A DNA stretch of 5,992 bases from positions 1 through 5,992 of the forward strand of contig CALICZ010000191.1 of assembly GCA_938049075.1 (NCBI GenBank). Direction: 5' to 3'. Position numbers and translations under genes: made by a program. Of this stretch, positions 5,203 through 5,992 are shown in pieces (the first letter of the stretch is position 1; each line of letters opens with the position of its first letter). The stretch is from an uncultured Candidatus Saccharibacteria bacterium (GTDB lineage Bacteria > Patescibacteriota > Saccharimonadia > Saccharimonadales > Saccharimonadaceae). Below the pieces are notes generated by a model, which worked only from the letters and a program-made list of their open reading frames with translations, had not been told where the DNA came from and did not search any database.

Positions 5203-5769
5203 ATGTCATTTCATCGTGAAGCAACATTTTTTTCAGTTATTGCACCAGAGATTTTAGCAATACATCAATCCACCCATCAAGCCAATCATATCTACACCAT
5301 TAAAGCACACCCCAATGATACAACGACCGACTTAGATATCGCCATTGAGCGGCAGATAGTCAAGACGATTCATCAATATTTTCCGAGCGATAAAATCCTC
5401 AGTGAAGAAGAGCATACAGACACTACAATAGGCAATGGACGTGTCTGGATTATTGATCCATTATGCGGAACGAACAATCTTAGCCGTCATATCTATCTGT
5501 ACTGCACTAACATTGCACTTGCAATCAACGGTCACTTGGTTGCAAGCTGTGTGATTAATTTTATGGATAGCAACTATTACTGGTCAGTTGGTGCTGGTGT
5601 GTTTGAAGGTAGCCGACCATTCGTTCCTACTCCGGCGCTACCTGGAACAACCATCGATGTCGATCTTGGCACGACCGCCAAATTGCCACTAGCCATGAAA
5701 CAAAAGCATATTCAGATTATTTCATATCTACAGCAGCATACAGACTATAATGCTTCTATCACTCAATAG
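5203..5769 (+). CDS. Inositol monophosphatase-family protein, N-terminal part
   Basis: The first 188 residues of a FIG-superfamily (inositol monophosphatase-like) phosphatase; relatives remove phosphate from inositol phosphates, sugar phosphates or PAP using Mg2+. Visible landmarks are TTTDLDIAIERQI (40-52), FPSDKILSEEE (60-70, with the metal-binding Glu), and WIIDPLCGTNNL (82-93). The last is the D-P-x-D-G-T motif with Cys88 where the second, metal-binding Asp is expected. VASCVINFMDSNYYWSVGAGVF (113-134) fits the next sheet. The frame stops at TAG 5767-5769, well short of the family's roughly 260-270 residues, and the missing C-terminal half follows in the +1 frame. The ATG at 5203 has no Shine-Dalgarno but a -10 box 7 bases before it. 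Whether the protein is active is doubtful on both counts. Confidence 0.8.
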   Translation: MSFHREATFFSVIAPEILAIHQSTHQANHIYTIKAHPNDTTTDLDIAIERQIVKTIHQYFPSDKILSEEEHTDTTIGNGRVWIIDPLCGTNNLSRHIYLYCTNIALAINGHLVASCVINFMDSNYYWSVGAGVFEGSRPFVPTPALPGTTIDVDLGTTAKLPLAMKQKHIQIISYLQQHTDYNASITQ

Positions 5770-5992
5770 TTCACTTGCAAGCCTGTTTGTTGCTCTGGGG
5801 AGGCTCGATGGCATTATCAATATTCAAACAAACCCCTGGGACGTCTGTGCAAGCTCTTTTCTTGCACAACAGCTCGGCTGTGCTGTGTGCGCATTAGATG
5901 GTTCACCATGGACAATAGATTCACCAGGCTATATTTTTGCTCGTACTGACTCTATCAAGCATATACTCATTACAGCTTGCCGTGCTGTCGCC
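5750..5992 (+). CDS. Inositol monophosphatase-family C-terminal part, +1 frame, runs off window
   Basis: An open frame that overlaps the end of the previous one and continues to the last base. From the ATG at 5750 it reads MLLSLNSSLASLFVALGRLD, then GIINIQTNPWDVCASSFL, then AQQLGCAVCALDG. This is the C-terminal half of an inositol monophosphatase: L-N-S-S-L...VALGRLDG matches the usual L-G-S-x-A-L...VA-x-G-R-x-D-G, and PWDVCA carries the W-D metal-binding Asp. No Shine-Dalgarno precedes the ATG, so it is not likely to be a separate gene. It is best read as the same gene after a frameshift between about 5700 and 5768; dropping one base near 5761 gives a smooth ...NASI-LNSSLASL join. The 3' end is outside the window. 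Confidence 0.75.
   Translation, partial: MLLSLNSSLASLFVALGRLDGIINIQTNPWDVCASSFLAQQLGCAVCALDGSPWTIDSPGYIFARTDSIKHILITACRAVA

Noticed and set aside
5767..5830. Readthrough or recoding of the TAG stop in the phosphatase frame
   Set aside because: The frame after TAG reads FTCKPVCCSGEARW, which has no resemblance to the family, whereas the +1 frame matches well. A frame change, not readthrough, is needed.
3..5992. Alternative genetic code (UGA as Gly, as in Gracilibacteria or Absconditabacteria)
   Set aside because: No recognised gene here ends in TGA, which raised the question, but the complete genes also have no internal in-frame TGA, so the standard bacterial code explains them and the sample is small.

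Overview
The window looks like a compact piece of a small bacterial genome, most likely a Candidate Phyla Radiation member such as Candidatus Saccharibacteria. This is inferred, not proven. Four things support it: very short gene gaps; several genes whose -10 box sits only a few bases before the ATG, so their mRNAs would be leaderless or nearly so; roughly balanced base composition; and a divergent laccase-domain (PgeF-like) protein of a type I associate with these lineages. Ordinary code 11 fits all complete frames. No rRNA, tRNA, CRISPR array, insertion sequence or phage gene was seen.

Layout. Bases 3-3277 carry a plus-strand run of four genes. The first two are adjacent proteins built from repeated modules of helix-turn-helix plus a 'Y-x-S/T-P-x-Q...YL' tail: a partial gene cut by the window start with three modules, and a 343-residue protein with an unrecognised N-terminal domain plus two modules. 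A 201-residue orphan and a ten-helix EamA/DMT transporter follow. Bases 3278-4298 carry a minus-strand pair: a 220-residue two-helix membrane protein and, downstream of it, a cupin whose frame is broken. The cupin stop codon touches the transporter stop codon. A 146-base gap (4299-4444) holds the likely promoter of the pair and a small perfect hairpin. Then comes a minus-strand PgeF/laccase-domain gene. It is divergent from an inositol-monophosphatase-family gene, with only 14 bases between the two start codons. The phosphatase frame ends early at a TAG, but its C-terminal half continues in the +1 frame to the window edge.

How the genes fit together. The two modular proteins are probably DNA-binding and may regulate themselves or neighbours. 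The transporter, cupin, membrane protein, laccase-domain protein and phosphatase-like protein look like metabolic or envelope accessory genes with no obvious shared pathway. Most notable are the repeated HTH module, the 14-base two-way leaderless promoter, altered metal-ligand residues in both the PgeF-like and phosphatase-like proteins, and two frameshifts in otherwise well-preserved genes.
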